Source: an uncultured Acidobacteriota bacterium (lineage in GTDB: Bacteria; Acidobacteriota; Blastocatellia; RBC074). From it: a stretch of DNA of 46,358 nt. Made by a program: the position numbers and the translations under genes. This document shows, one piece after another, positions 1-9,897 of this stretch (positions are counted from its first letter, which is position 1; each line of letters opens with the position of its first letter). The notes under the pieces are model-generated. The model was given only the letters and a program-made list of their open reading frames with translations. It was not told the origin of the DNA and did not search any database. The stretch spans positions 1 to 46,358 of the forward strand of contig CAIOZW010000042.1 in assembly GCA_903862855.1 (NCBI GenBank), read 5' to 3'.

Positions 1-1
1 C

Positions 2-793
2 TTCACGGCGGTCAACTGCTCGGCCATGACCGAAACCCTGCTCGAGTCTGAGCTCTTCGGGTATACCAAGGGAAGCTTTACCGGCGCCAATTCAGATCGC
101 CCGGGCCTGTTTGAAAGTACCAACGGTGGGACCCTCTTTCTGGATGAACTGGCTGGTACTAGTTCTTCATTTCAGGCGAGTCTGCTGCGGGTCCTGCAAG
201 AGCGGGAGGTTCGACGGATCGGCAGTCGCGATTCGCAAAAGATAGATGTTCGCATCATCGGGGCCACAAATGTTAATCTGGAGAGTCTCGTCGAGAGGGG
301 AGAGTTTAGGTCCGATCTGTTTTATCGGCTCAGTGTCCTGACAGTCCACCTGCCTCCACTTCGCGAACGTGGTACAGATGACATTGCGCTTCTCACTCAC
401 CATTTTCTCCGCAAATACGCTAGAAATAATGGAGAGCAGATTCAGATCAGTGAGAGGGCCATTGATCTGCTCGCCCGTTACAGCTGGCCAGGTAATGTGC
501 GTGAGCTAGAGAACACGATTGAGCACGCGGCTACTGTCTGTGTCGATCATTTGATCACCCTCAACGATATTCCTTTGCGGATCATCGAGCGCGCTGCGCC
601 GGCTTCACCACCACGTCCTTTGGCACCAGTTTCATTGATCGACGATCGGCCAACACTGGCCGAACTCGATCGACGCTATGTCCAGCTCATCCTCTCAGAG
701 ACCGAGGGGAACAAGTCACGGGCTGCCGAGCTGTTGGGAATAGATCGGCGAACGATCTATCGCTTCATCGAGCAACAGGAACCAACAGAATGA
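2..793 (+). CDS. Sigma-54 dependent transcriptional regulator (NtrC/AtoC type), 5' truncated by window edge
   Basis: Reading frame is open from base 2 ([29 protein letters not shown], the sigma-54 GAFTGA-type loop), with AAA+ motifs ([15 protein letters not shown]-like [19 protein letters not shown]) and a C-terminal Fis-type HTH ([20 protein letters not shown]). Confidence 0.95.
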   Translation, partial: FTAVNCSAMTETLLESELFGYTKGSFTGANSDRPGLFESTNGGTLFLDELAGTSSSFQASLLRVLQEREVRRIGSRDSQKIDVRIIGATNVNLESLVERGEFRSDLFYRLSVLTVHLPPLRERGTDDIALLTHHFLRKYARNNGEQIQISERAIDLLARYSWPGNVRELENTIEHAATVCVDHLITLNDIPLRIIERAAPASPPRPLAPVSLIDDRPTLAELDRRYVQLILSETEGNKSRAAELLGIDRRTIYRFIEQQEPTE

Positions 794-3309
794 AGTCTCC
801 CGCCGCGGGTTCAGGTCGATCCGCATCTGTAATTCAGACTGTCTTCTTTCTGCTGATCGCCACAGGCATGGTTGGGACGATAAATCTTTTCGTCCCCTCG
901 CTGAGCCTGGCGTCGCACAATATTCTTTACCGGCTTCGCGGCGCATATAAACCGTCGGATCAGATCGTCATTCTTGCGATCGATGATGCGAGCTTGCAGC
1001 GGATCGGCCCCTGGCCGTGGTCGCGATCAGTGATGGCCAAGGTTATCGATCGGGTGACATCCGGAAAACCACGTGCAATCGGACTCGATTTAATCTATGC
1101 CGAGCCAGCTGATCCAGCCGGGGATCAGCTTTTGGCAAATTCACTGGCAGCCTCCGGACGCGTGGTTCTGCCAGTTCAGCTCTATCAGACCGACCAATCA
1201 CTTACCGGGGCCACAATCGAGTGGCTCGCTCCCACCCCCCTCTTCAAGCGGGCTGCAGCGGCACTGGGACATGTTCATGTGTCTCCGGGGATCGATGGCA
1301 TGATCAGAAGTGTTCAGCTCAGCAAGGCTGATGACCTGGCGCAAAGACACTGGGCTTTCGGTCTTGAAGTACTCCGCCTCGCCGATGGAACAGCGTCAGA
1401 GGAGATCCGTGAGTTACCCGGATGGCTGGAAATTGGGACTCACCGTATCCCTGTCACAACCGAAAATCGAGTGGCCCTCCCCGGTGTTGACCAGATTCTA
1501 CCACATGACATGCTGATCAATTTTGCCGGAGCGACCGGATCCTTCCTGACCCTGAGTATTGCCGGATTGCTGGATGGAAAAGTTCGAACGGAGAGGTTTC
1601 GAGATCGGATCGTCTTGATCGGGGCGACCGCACAATCGATGGGTGACACCAGAGTCGCACCGTTTACCCACTACGGTCAAGATGCCGTGCAAGGCGGACA
1701 GCAGATGGCCGGGGTTGAAATTCATGCCAATATCATTAATACCATCAGATCCCGGGTCTTCTTTCGTTCCTTTCCGGAATGGTTTGCCATTCTGATCTCA
1801 CTGGGCGTCATGCTGCTGGCAACGGGGACGGTGATTCTTCTCGACGGCTGGCGCCAGGTTCTCACGCTGTCAGGTCTGTTGATGACGATTCTCGTCGGCA
1901 GTTACCTTACTTTCAGCACCTACCGATTTCTTCCACCGCTTGTTCAGATGTTGACAGCCTACGGGGTCATCATTCCACTGCTCATCAGCCGCTCACTTTC
2001 TGTCAGCCGTGAACTCGATCTCAAACTGGCGGCCCTCGCCGAACACCACCGAGACCTTCTCCCGGAATCGGCCACCGGATTGCCCGACCTGATGACCTAC
2101 TACGGCCGGGAGGAAGGCGCAAGGCCGGCTGGTCTCCCGCATAGTTTAGATTGGAAACTCCGAACGGTCGACAGTCTGACTTCACGGATCCTGGCGCGGA
2201 TGAGCTTTGTTAATCGGATCCTCTCGAGCATGGAAGAAGGGGTACTTGTCACGGATCTTGATGGCCAGATTGTCTTTGCCAACCGCAAGGCGGAGCAATT
2301 GCTTGCAGTGAGCGAAACCAGCCTCTCCGGACAGCGGTTGGTTGACTGGTTGGAGAGGTCTGGCAAGGTTGATTCGAGAGGTCTGCACACGGCCATCACC
2401 ACGGCCCTCGACCATCAGCAGGCGCAGGTCGATTTTACCTTTCCATCTCCAAATCCCCGCTACTACGCTCTATCCTTCTCCGCGCTGGTGGCCAATTCAG
2501 GTTCATCCGACGCCGAGGTCTCTCCATTATCTGGGAACTTTATGGGAGAAGAGGTCATCGGCGTGGTGGTACTTGTTTCTGATATCAGCAAGCGGGTTGA
2601 ACTTGACCGGATGAAGACCGAAACCCTGCAACTCGTATCGCACGAACTGCGGAACCCGCTCAATTCGATCCAGGGATTGAGTGATGTTCTTCTCACATTC
2701 AGTGTCGATCGGGAGCAGTCACAAGAGCTTGTCGCGACCATCAACCTTGAATCCCGCCGGCTCGGGGAGACGATAAACCGCTACCTCGATCTGACCCGGA
2801 TCGAGTCCGGCGCGAGATCGATCACGGTGACCTCAATCGACGCGCGTCAACTGATCGAAGGCTCTCTTCGTCAACACGCCATTGCCGCCGCTCAGAAGGG
2901 AATCAGACTTGTCGAGCAGATCGATCCGCAGCTGCCACGCCTGCTTCTCGATGCTAACCTGATGGATCATGCTTTGAGCAATCTAATCGGTAACGCAATC
3001 AAGTATAGTCCATCCGGAACGACGGTCAAGGTCATTGCCGGTCGAACATCAGAGGGCATCGTCATCCGAGTTTGTGACGAGGGCTATGGTATACCGGAAG
3101 AGTTTCGGGAACGGGTCTTCGATAAGTTCTACCGTCTTGAAAGAGACAATACTTCCGAGGTTGTTGGTACGGGACTCGGCCTGACAATAGTCAGAGAGAT
3201 TGTTGAAAGGCATGGCGGACGGATTTCGATCGAGTCCGGTTTATCTGGTGGGACGGAATTCAAGGTCTTCATTCCACTGACCGTACCTCGCCGGTACACT
3301 CTCACCTGA
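790..3309 (+). CDS. CHASE2 domain sensor histidine kinase with PAS domain
   Basis: 839 aa; CHASE2-like N-terminus ([33 protein letters not shown]), TM helices, PAS ([24 protein letters not shown]), HisKA ([15 protein letters not shown]), HATPase ([19 protein letters not shown]). Overlaps the preceding stop codon (ATGA). Confidence 0.93.
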   Translation: MKSPAAGSGRSASVIQTVFFLLIATGMVGTINLFVPSLSLASHNILYRLRGAYKPSDQIVILAIDDASLQRIGPWPWSRSVMAKVIDRVTSGKPRAIGLDLIYAEPADPAGDQLLANSLAASGRVVLPVQLYQTDQSLTGATIEWLAPTPLFKRAAAALGHVHVSPGIDGMIRSVQLSKADDLAQRHWAFGLEVLRLADGTASEEIRELPGWLEIGTHRIPVTTENRVALPGVDQILPHDMLINFAGATGSFLTLSIAGLLDGKVRTERFRDRIVLIGATAQSMGDTRVAPFTHYGQDAVQGGQQMAGVEIHANIINTIRSRVFFRSFPEWFAILISLGVMLLATGTVILLDGWRQVLTLSGLLMTILVGSYLTFSTYRFLPPLVQMLTAYGVIIPLLISRSLSVSRELDLKLAALAEHHRDLLPESATGLPDLMTYYGREEGARPAGLPHSLDWKLRTVDSLTSRILARMSFVNRILSSMEEGVLVTDLDGQIVFANRKAEQLLAVSETSLSGQRLVDWLERSGKVDSRGLHTAITTALDHQQAQVDFTFPSPNPRYYALSFSALVANSGSSDAEVSPLSGNFMGEEVIGVVVLVSDISKRVELDRMKTETLQLVSHELRNPLNSIQGLSDVLLTFSVDREQSQELVATINLESRRLGETINRYLDLTRIESGARSITVTSIDARQLIEGSLRQHAIAAAQKGIRLVEQIDPQLPRLLLDANLMDHALSNLIGNAIKYSPSGTTVKVIAGRTSEGIVIRVCDEGYGIPEEFRERVFDKFYRLERDNTSEVVGTGLGLTIVREIVERHGGRISIESGLSGGTEFKVFIPLTVPRRYTLT

Positions 3310-3360
3310 ATCAAAGTTCACTGACTGATCATTCCCACTGTCAGATTAAAACCTTGAGAT

Positions 3361-4077
3361 CTTTCCCAGAGCCAGCCCAGGCCACCGCCCGGGCAACCTT
3401 GTCCTGAATCTCCCCAGCGGTCTGCCCACAGCAGTCTTAGACAAAGCCGCATATGCCAAAATGAATGGTTGGTGTCCAGACAAAGGACGTGTGGATGATC
3501 AATATCGATGCGACGTCTACCCAGGGTTGCACCCAGGGCTGGTATGCGGCACCCCGTTGGGGGGCTGGAGGAACTGTCCATTTAAGGCACGGCATGTCCA
3601 AAGTCCAGATGCGGGCCGGAGGTCCGCGCACTCAGGGCAACCGACTCTTAAAAATAGGATCGCCCCGGGTGAAAATGGGACTTTGCAAAAGCTCTGTGAT
3701 GAGTGTGCGCGGACGGATGGTGGTCAGCATGGTCACGCAGTTGACTTGTCGTGGCGGGCAGGGAAACGAGCTCCGGCCCCCTTGTTTATAGCCAGTAGTT
3801 TCCTCTTCAGCCTATCTTTTGGCTATGTGAAGACCGGCTCCATCTGCGTCGCCTCCGCTGGAGACAGTGGCACACAGCCCCTCTTCCTTCCAGATGGCTG
3901 TGTGTATTTTCTGGACAGTCACATCTGGAATCAAGGACCTTGGCTGTACATTTTTGTTACACCTCAGCTGGGGGGGAATTGTTTTCATCTGCCAGGCTGA
4001 AGCAATCCTTAAATACTATGTTGTTGGGATTAAAGGGGTTACTCCTGATTGTCGATTGAGCTCAGGGCCTGGGAAAG
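3361..4077 (+). ncRNA. Candidate large structured non-coding RNA (family not recognised)
   Basis: No ORF here resembles a protein. Exact complementary segments nest: 3361-3369/4069-4077 plus 3371-3373/4066-4068; 3613-3621/3771-3779 (9 bp); 3622-3631/3705-3714 (10 bp). Local hairpins and an H-type pseudoknot at 3871-3930 also fit. Strand and exact ends are inferred. Confidence 0.4.
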
Positions 4078-4107
4078 TCCGGCACGCTGTTTGAATTATG
4101 ATTGGAC

Positions 4108-4169
4108 GTTGCAGAAATAATGTGTAACCGACAGTCATCTGCAACAGTCGTTACCAGTTTTCTGTCGGT
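4108..4169 (+). promoter_or_regulatory. Structured 5' leader with interleaved complementary arms upstream of a poly-Asp protein gene
   Basis: gttgcaga (4108-4115)/tctgcaac (4138-4145) and accgacag (4127-4134)/ctgtcggt (4162-4169) interleave. Ends about 17 nt before a GGAG ribosome-binding site (4186-4189). Confidence 0.4.
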
Positions 4170-4198
4170 CAATGTCAGAGACAATGGAGTATAACCAG

Positions 4199-4714
4199 AT
4201 GAAGTACAACAGAATGAGTGCCCTTTCTTCAGTCAAGGCTCTTGCCCTTTTGATTGGGATTGTGGTGATGTCCACAATCGCGACCAGCGCTCAGAGCAGA
4301 TCAAAGGATCCACTCTCATCTTTAAAGCGTTCAATTGCCCTCTCCGGTGGAACTGTGCTGACGGCAGATCAGTCAGCTTCAATTCTTGGGTTGATCACAA
4401 CTTATCGGTCAACCAGGTCGGTCTCCGTCGACCCGACACTCTCCGCCGCCTACGATGCCCTTGATACAGCCATACTTGCTGGCGATCAAGCGACCATACA
4501 GACCCAAGTGGCCATCATTGCTACGCGAAAAGCGGAGCTTGGTTCCGCAAATCTGCAGGCGGTCGCCGATTTTGAGGCGGCGGTAGTCGCCATTCTTCGC
4601 ACCGGTGGTCAGCTCGACAAACTGACGACCAGATACGGTAACTATCGGACTCTCGAGATCATCGGTGATCTGATCGGCTACGATTCACATCACGACGATG
4701 ATGACGATGATTGA
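4199..4714 (+). CDS. Secreted hypothetical protein with C-terminal poly-Asp tail (single repeat domain)
   Basis: GGAG at 4186-4189 then ATG at 4199 (ORF-track start is 4172). Hydrophobic signal peptide (ALALLIGIVVMSTIATSAQS). Ends GYDSHHDDDDDDD. Paralogous to the next gene. Confidence 0.75.
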   Translation: MKYNRMSALSSVKALALLIGIVVMSTIATSAQSRSKDPLSSLKRSIALSGGTVLTADQSASILGLITTYRSTRSVSVDPTLSAAYDALDTAILAGDQATIQTQVAIIATRKAELGSANLQAVADFEAAVVAILRTGGQLDKLTTRYGNYRTLEIIGDLIGYDSHHDDDDDD

Positions 4715-4734
4715 TCCGCTCTACCACCTACCAT

Positions 4735-4776
4735 AAAGTCGAGAGGAGCGGCGATCCGGCCTCTCCTCTCGACTTC
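4735..4776 (+). terminator. Strong stem-loop (13-bp perfect arms) downstream of first poly-Asp gene
   Basis: aagtcgagaggag (4736-4748) / ctcctctcgactt (4763-4775). No strong T-tract follows. Confidence 0.55.
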
Positions 4777-4842
4777 GGTTATTAACATATATGATTGATA
4801 TAATGATTACCCATCAACATCTTTCAAGGAGACCCTTAACAG

Positions 4843-6039
<1,197 letters not shown>

Positions 6040-6070
6040 TCGATCGTCACTCACCCTTGTCTATATTTAA

Positions 6071-6137
6071 ACCAGTTTCAAATACAGGGGGAGGGGTGAT
6101 ACAGGTCGTTTCCCTCTCCCCTCGAAATTAATCTGGT
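6071..6137 (+). terminator. Stem-loop downstream of the poly-Asp gene
   Basis: Outer accag (6071-6075)/ctggt (6133-6137); inner gggaggg-type arm 6088-6096 with 6113-6121 (one G-U). Confidence 0.45.
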
Positions 6138-6209
6138 GAGCCCACAGACAATCCATACAGTCTATCAACCGAGACAAACTCACCATGGGAGGGAGGCGTT
6201 TGACACTTT

Positions 6210-6242
6210 TCGGGCCGGAATGCTCACGATATTCCGGCCCGA
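6210..6242. terminator. Perfect 12-bp inverted repeat, possible terminator for the minus-strand gene
   Basis: tcgggccggaat (6210-6221) / attccggcccga (6231-6242). Confidence 0.5.
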
Positions 6243-6308
6243 TATCCCCTGGGCGTGTTGCCTCATCACTGTTCGTATTTGTCCACCAGCTGTGGACTGG
6301 CAATATAG

Positions 6309-6665
6309 CTAGCGCCATTCAGCGATGGGTTTGCCCTTGACGATCCTGAGAGTCAATATCTCAAACTTGGTCGGGTCGATCGATTCCCATTCGACCGAAT
6401 CGCCCTCCTTGTCTTCGATTCGCAGATCCCAGAGCCTCGACCCAGCCTTGGGATGAAACTCGATGTCGATATCCTCGCCATCACGAAGAATGTCGTCCTC
6501 CATCAGGTCGTCTCCCCACTCCTCCGAGTCATGGCTGGTAACATAGATAGAGTGGATGTTGATCCCGGTACGATTCTCCAGACGAAAATCGAGTTTGGGA
6601 TTCTGTGCTTCCCCGATACCGGAGATTGCCGCCGCAAGTAAGATCACTGCCAGGATTAATCTCAT
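6309..6665 (-). CDS. Small secreted hypothetical protein
   Basis: 118 aa with signal peptide (MRLILAVILLAAAISGIGEA) and plausible soluble domain. Confidence 0.7.
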   Translation of the reverse strand: MRLILAVILLAAAISGIGEAQNPKLDFRLENRTGINIHSIYVTSHDSEEWGDDLMEDDILRDGEDIDIEFHPKAGSRLWDLRIEDKEGDSVEWESIDPTKFEILTLRIVKGKPIAEWR

Positions 6666-6839
6666 CGATTTAGCTCCAATAATGTTTAGTCATGTAAAGA
6701 TTCGAATATTTCTCTCATCTTTCAGGATGATTGATTATCAAATGTCGTTTCAACATCTTTGTCAAGTCGAATTATCCTGCTACAATTCGCGCCAGCTGGA
6801 ATTTCATCGTGTTAAATCAATTCTAAGGGAGACGATTCT

Positions 6840-8198
6840 ATGGCTTATGACAATAAGAGTGGCGTGAGCGGCCCATCGCGCCGACAATTCATCAAGCAGT
6901 CTGTAGCGGCAGGAATCACCATCGGAGCGCCTTCGATCATCCGGGGGCGAGGGTTGAATGACAAGCTCAACCTGGCGATCATTGGCGCCGGTGGAAGAGG
7001 TGGATCGAACCTCAAGGATGTCGAATCGGAAAATATCGCGATCCTCTGTGATGTCAATGAGCAGGGCTTGCGAATGGCCGCCGAGCGCCATCCAAAGGCG
7101 ATGCTTCTCAATGATTTCCGTCGGGTCTATGATGTCGCGCGGAACTTTGATGCCGTTGTCGTCAGCACAGCCGAGCATACACACGCTTTTGCCACGCTTC
7201 CAGCACTTCAGCTTGGCAAGCACGTCTATTGTGAGAAGCCGTTGACCCACAATGTCTGGGAAGCACGGATCATTCGCGAGGCGGCTCTGAAAGCCAAGGT
7301 TGCCACGCAGATGGGGACGCAGATCCATGCCGGTGACAATTACCGCCGCGTCGTCGAGCTGATCCAGTCCGGGGCGATCGGTGATGTCTCAGAGGTTCAC
7401 ATCTGGGTAAGTCGGGCGTGGGGATGGCACGCAACCGAGGCCGAGTCAAAAGCGGCCGGCGATATTGTCTTTGTCCAGAATCGACCGTCCAAGACCGATC
7501 CGATCCCTGCGACCCTCAACTGGGATCTCTGGCTGGGGCCGGCGCCCGCTCGCCCCTTCAACTCTGTCTACCTTCCCGGACCGAAGTGGTATCGCTGGTG
7601 GGACTTCGGCAATGGAACAATGTCGGATCTGGGTAGCCACTGGATCGATCTCGCCTGGTGGGCGCTCAAGCTGGATGCTCCGCGGACGATCGAGGCTTTT
7701 GGCCCACCGCCAAATCCTGAGATTGCACCTGCCTCGATGCAGGTAACCTACGAGTATGGCCAGCGGGGAAATATGCCACCGGTCAAGGTCCACTGGTACC
7801 AGGGAGTCAATAAACCAAAGATCTGGCAGGAGAAGGGAATTCCGCAGTGGGCAAATGGAGTTCTTTTCATCGGCGCAAAGGGAATGGTTCTCTCAGACTA
7901 TAGCAAGCACACCCTTCTGCCAGAGAACAATTTTCAGGACTTCAAACGTCCTGATCAGTTCATCCCGAAATCGATCGGTCACCATGCCGAGTGGATTCAT
8001 GCCTGCAAGACCGGCGCTCCGACAACCTGTAACTTTGATTATGCTGGATGGCTTACTGAGGCCAACCATCTTGGTAATGTCGCCTATCGAACGGGCAAGA
8101 AGCTGGTCTGGAACGCACAGAAACTCCAGGCGACCAATGCTCCGGAAGCGGCGCGATTCATCAAGCGCAGATATCGTCAGGGCTGGAAACTGGTCTAG
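6840..8198 (+). CDS. Gfo/Idh/MocA family oxidoreductase with Tat signal
   Basis: [13 protein letters not shown] Tat-like motif; [11 protein letters not shown]-type Rossmann motif ([13 protein letters not shown]); [13 protein letters not shown]. Confidence 0.93.
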   Translation: MAYDNKSGVSGPSRRQFIKQSVAAGITIGAPSIIRGRGLNDKLNLAIIGAGGRGGSNLKDVESENIAILCDVNEQGLRMAAERHPKAMLLNDFRRVYDVARNFDAVVVSTAEHTHAFATLPALQLGKHVYCEKPLTHNVWEARIIREAALKAKVATQMGTQIHAGDNYRRVVELIQSGAIGDVSEVHIWVSRAWGWHATEAESKAAGDIVFVQNRPSKTDPIPATLNWDLWLGPAPARPFNSVYLPGPKWYRWWDFGNGTMSDLGSHWIDLAWWALKLDAPRTIEAFGPPPNPEIAPASMQVTYEYGQRGNMPPVKVHWYQGVNKPKIWQEKGIPQWANGVLFIGAKGMVLSDYSKHTLLPENNFQDFKRPDQFIPKSIGHHAEWIHACKTGAPTTCNFDYAGWLTEANHLGNVAYRTGKKLVWNAQKLQATNAPEAARFIKRRYRQGWKLV

Positions 8199-8209
8199 GC
8201 CGACACCTT

Positions 8210-9718
8210 TCAATGACCGGGCAGGGGGAGTCTTTGCCCGGTCATTCGCCTGACCGGGACCATGGCTTTCATCCTTTTCAGTTCAAGACCGAGAATCCTG
8301 GCCAGCTTCATTGTCAGGGCTTTTTGACCCTTACTGAGATCCTTCCGCTCACTGAGGTCGAGGGCGAGATCAAAGAGTTCGTCTCTATCCTCTGCGTAGT
8401 GGTGGACGAATTTCCATCTGCCCCTGATGAGTGCGCTGAATGGACCCTGCTTGAAATACTGGTGAGGAAAGTGAAAGACAAGGTTACGTGGTTCATGGCC
8501 ACGTGACTTGTCAACGAGGTTGCGCCCATCGACGTCCTGCAGGGGCTTTGTTTTCCAGTCGATCCCGGCCGCCTCGAGAATGGTTGGGAAGATATCCTCG
8601 ATGATCACATTAGAATCATCAGTTGCGTCCGCTCTCATTCTACCTGGCCAGCGGATAATGAAGGGGATCCTGATCCCCCCCTCATAGGGAGCCAGCTTCT
8701 GTCCGCGTAAAGGTAGGTTGGCGGGAACTGCGTGTGGAGCACCATTGTCAGAGGCAAAGATGACCAGCGTCTTCCGTTCAATGGACAGTCGGTCAAGTGC
8801 CGTCAACACTCTACCGAGTGAGTCGTCCATACTCTCGATCATGGACGCACGTAACGCTTCCATCGGCTCCAATCCCTGATCCAGATATTTCTGGTAGAAC
8901 CGGCTGTCCTCTTCCCAGGGCGAATGAACTGCATAGTGTGAAAGATTAAGAAAGAATGGCTTACCGATGGCGACCGACTCTTCAATCTGTGCAATCGCTT
9001 CGATGGTCAGGACTTCAGTCAGATTTATCCTCTGACCGTGCCATCGTTCAAGTCCCGGAACATCCCAGATCAGGTCTCTTCCGTTACTGAAGTTCTTCTG
9101 GCCATAATAGCTTCCGGGAGCTCCAGCTGCGTGGCCAGCAACATTGACATCGAAGCCGAAATGGCGTGGATCGGCACCTGGTGTCCCGGATGCGCCATAA
9201 TGAGCCTTGCCCACATGGATGGTTCGATATCCAGATTGGTGGAGAATCTCCGGAAGTGGCGTAATCTGGACTGTCCTCGGATAGCCCGGTTCGGTCGTCG
9301 CCCCATTCAGGTTCCAGGGAGGCGGATCGATGCCATCGAGTTGATCATCCGGGGAGACCCCCTGGCGAAGCGTCCAATTGGTCACACCGTGACGGGCGGC
9401 GTTCATTCCGGAGATGATACTGATTCGTGTTGGTGAGCAGACAGCCGAGGAGTAGGCGTGAGTATATTTGGTTCCTTCACGAGCCAGCCTCTCCATCGCT
9501 GGGGTATGGTATCGCTGGTTCAACTTCGTCGAGACCCGGTGGAATGGAACCGATGTCTCCTGCCAGCCCATGTCATCAACCAGAAAGATGATAATGTTCG
9601 GACGATTATTCTGTCGATCGCCCTTTCTCATCACCCTGGACTGGGCATCGACCACCGAAAGATTGGTGAAGAGGATCAGAATAGGTATGGCGCATGCATA
9701 ACGTATCTGGTCGGTCAT
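8210..9718 (-). CDS. Sulfatase (alkaline phosphatase superfamily)
   Basis: 502 aa; RPNIIIFLVDDMGW, AYSSAVCSPTRISIISG (C-x-P-x-R formylglycine site), VIFASDNGAPH. Confidence 0.93.
   Translation of the reverse strand: MTDQIRYACAIPILILFTNLSVVDAQSRVMRKGDRQNNRPNIIIFLVDDMGWQETSVPFHRVSTKLNQRYHTPAMERLAREGTKYTHAYSSAVCSPTRISIISGMNAARHGVTNWTLRQGVSPDDQLDGIDPPPWNLNGATTEPGYPRTVQITPLPEILHQSGYRTIHVGKAHYGASGTPGADPRHFGFDVNVAGHAAGAPGSYYGQKNFSNGRDLIWDVPGLERWHGQRINLTEVLTIEAIAQIEESVAIGKPFFLNLSHYAVHSPWEEDSRFYQKYLDQGLEPMEALRASMIESMDDSLGRVLTALDRLSIERKTLVIFASDNGAPHAVPANLPLRGQKLAPYEGGIRIPFIIRWPGRMRADATDDSNVIIEDIFPTILEAAGIDWKTKPLQDVDGRNLVDKSRGHEPRNLVFHFPHQYFKQGPFSALIRGRWKFVHHYAEDRDELFDLALDLSERKDLSKGQKALTMKLARILGLELKRMKAMVPVRRMTGQRLPLPGH
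8212..8246. terminator. Bidirectional terminator between convergent genes, overlapping the sulfatase 3' end
   Basis: aatgaccgggca (8212-8223) / tgcccggtcatt (8235-8246), 12-bp perfect stem. Confidence 0.55.
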
Positions 9719-9897
9719 TTTTTCTGTGTCACCTCAGTATCTGGTCTGACATTCATCGTTTCCGACTTTTGCCAGCTTGCGTAAGACCAGCTGGGTAAAT
9801 CGGATATTCATAAATCAGCGGCCCTGATGAAATGCCGCTACTCTAAACCAAAATCCGCTTCTGGAGAAGTGAGGCGGAGAGTCGGAGAGACAACCCC

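Noticed and set aside
4065-4090. gggcctgggaaagtccggcacgctg resembles the RNase P RNA P4 5' strand (GAGGAAAGUCCGGGCUC).
   Set aside because: Only a short match. The required downstream core would run into the coding sequence starting at 4199, and no other conserved RNase P segments were seen.
4050-4090. Possible group II intron domain V (gagc...gaaa...gttt).
   Set aside because: The helix does not form beyond the terminal four pairs, and there is no reverse transcriptase ORF or 5' GUGYG boundary.
3461-4094. Short ORFs in the 3.3-4.1 kb gap (179, 108, 75 aa and minus-strand ORFs).
   Set aside because: Composition is not protein-like, frames overlap each other, no RBS stands out, and no family is recognisable. 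RNA structure explains the segment better.
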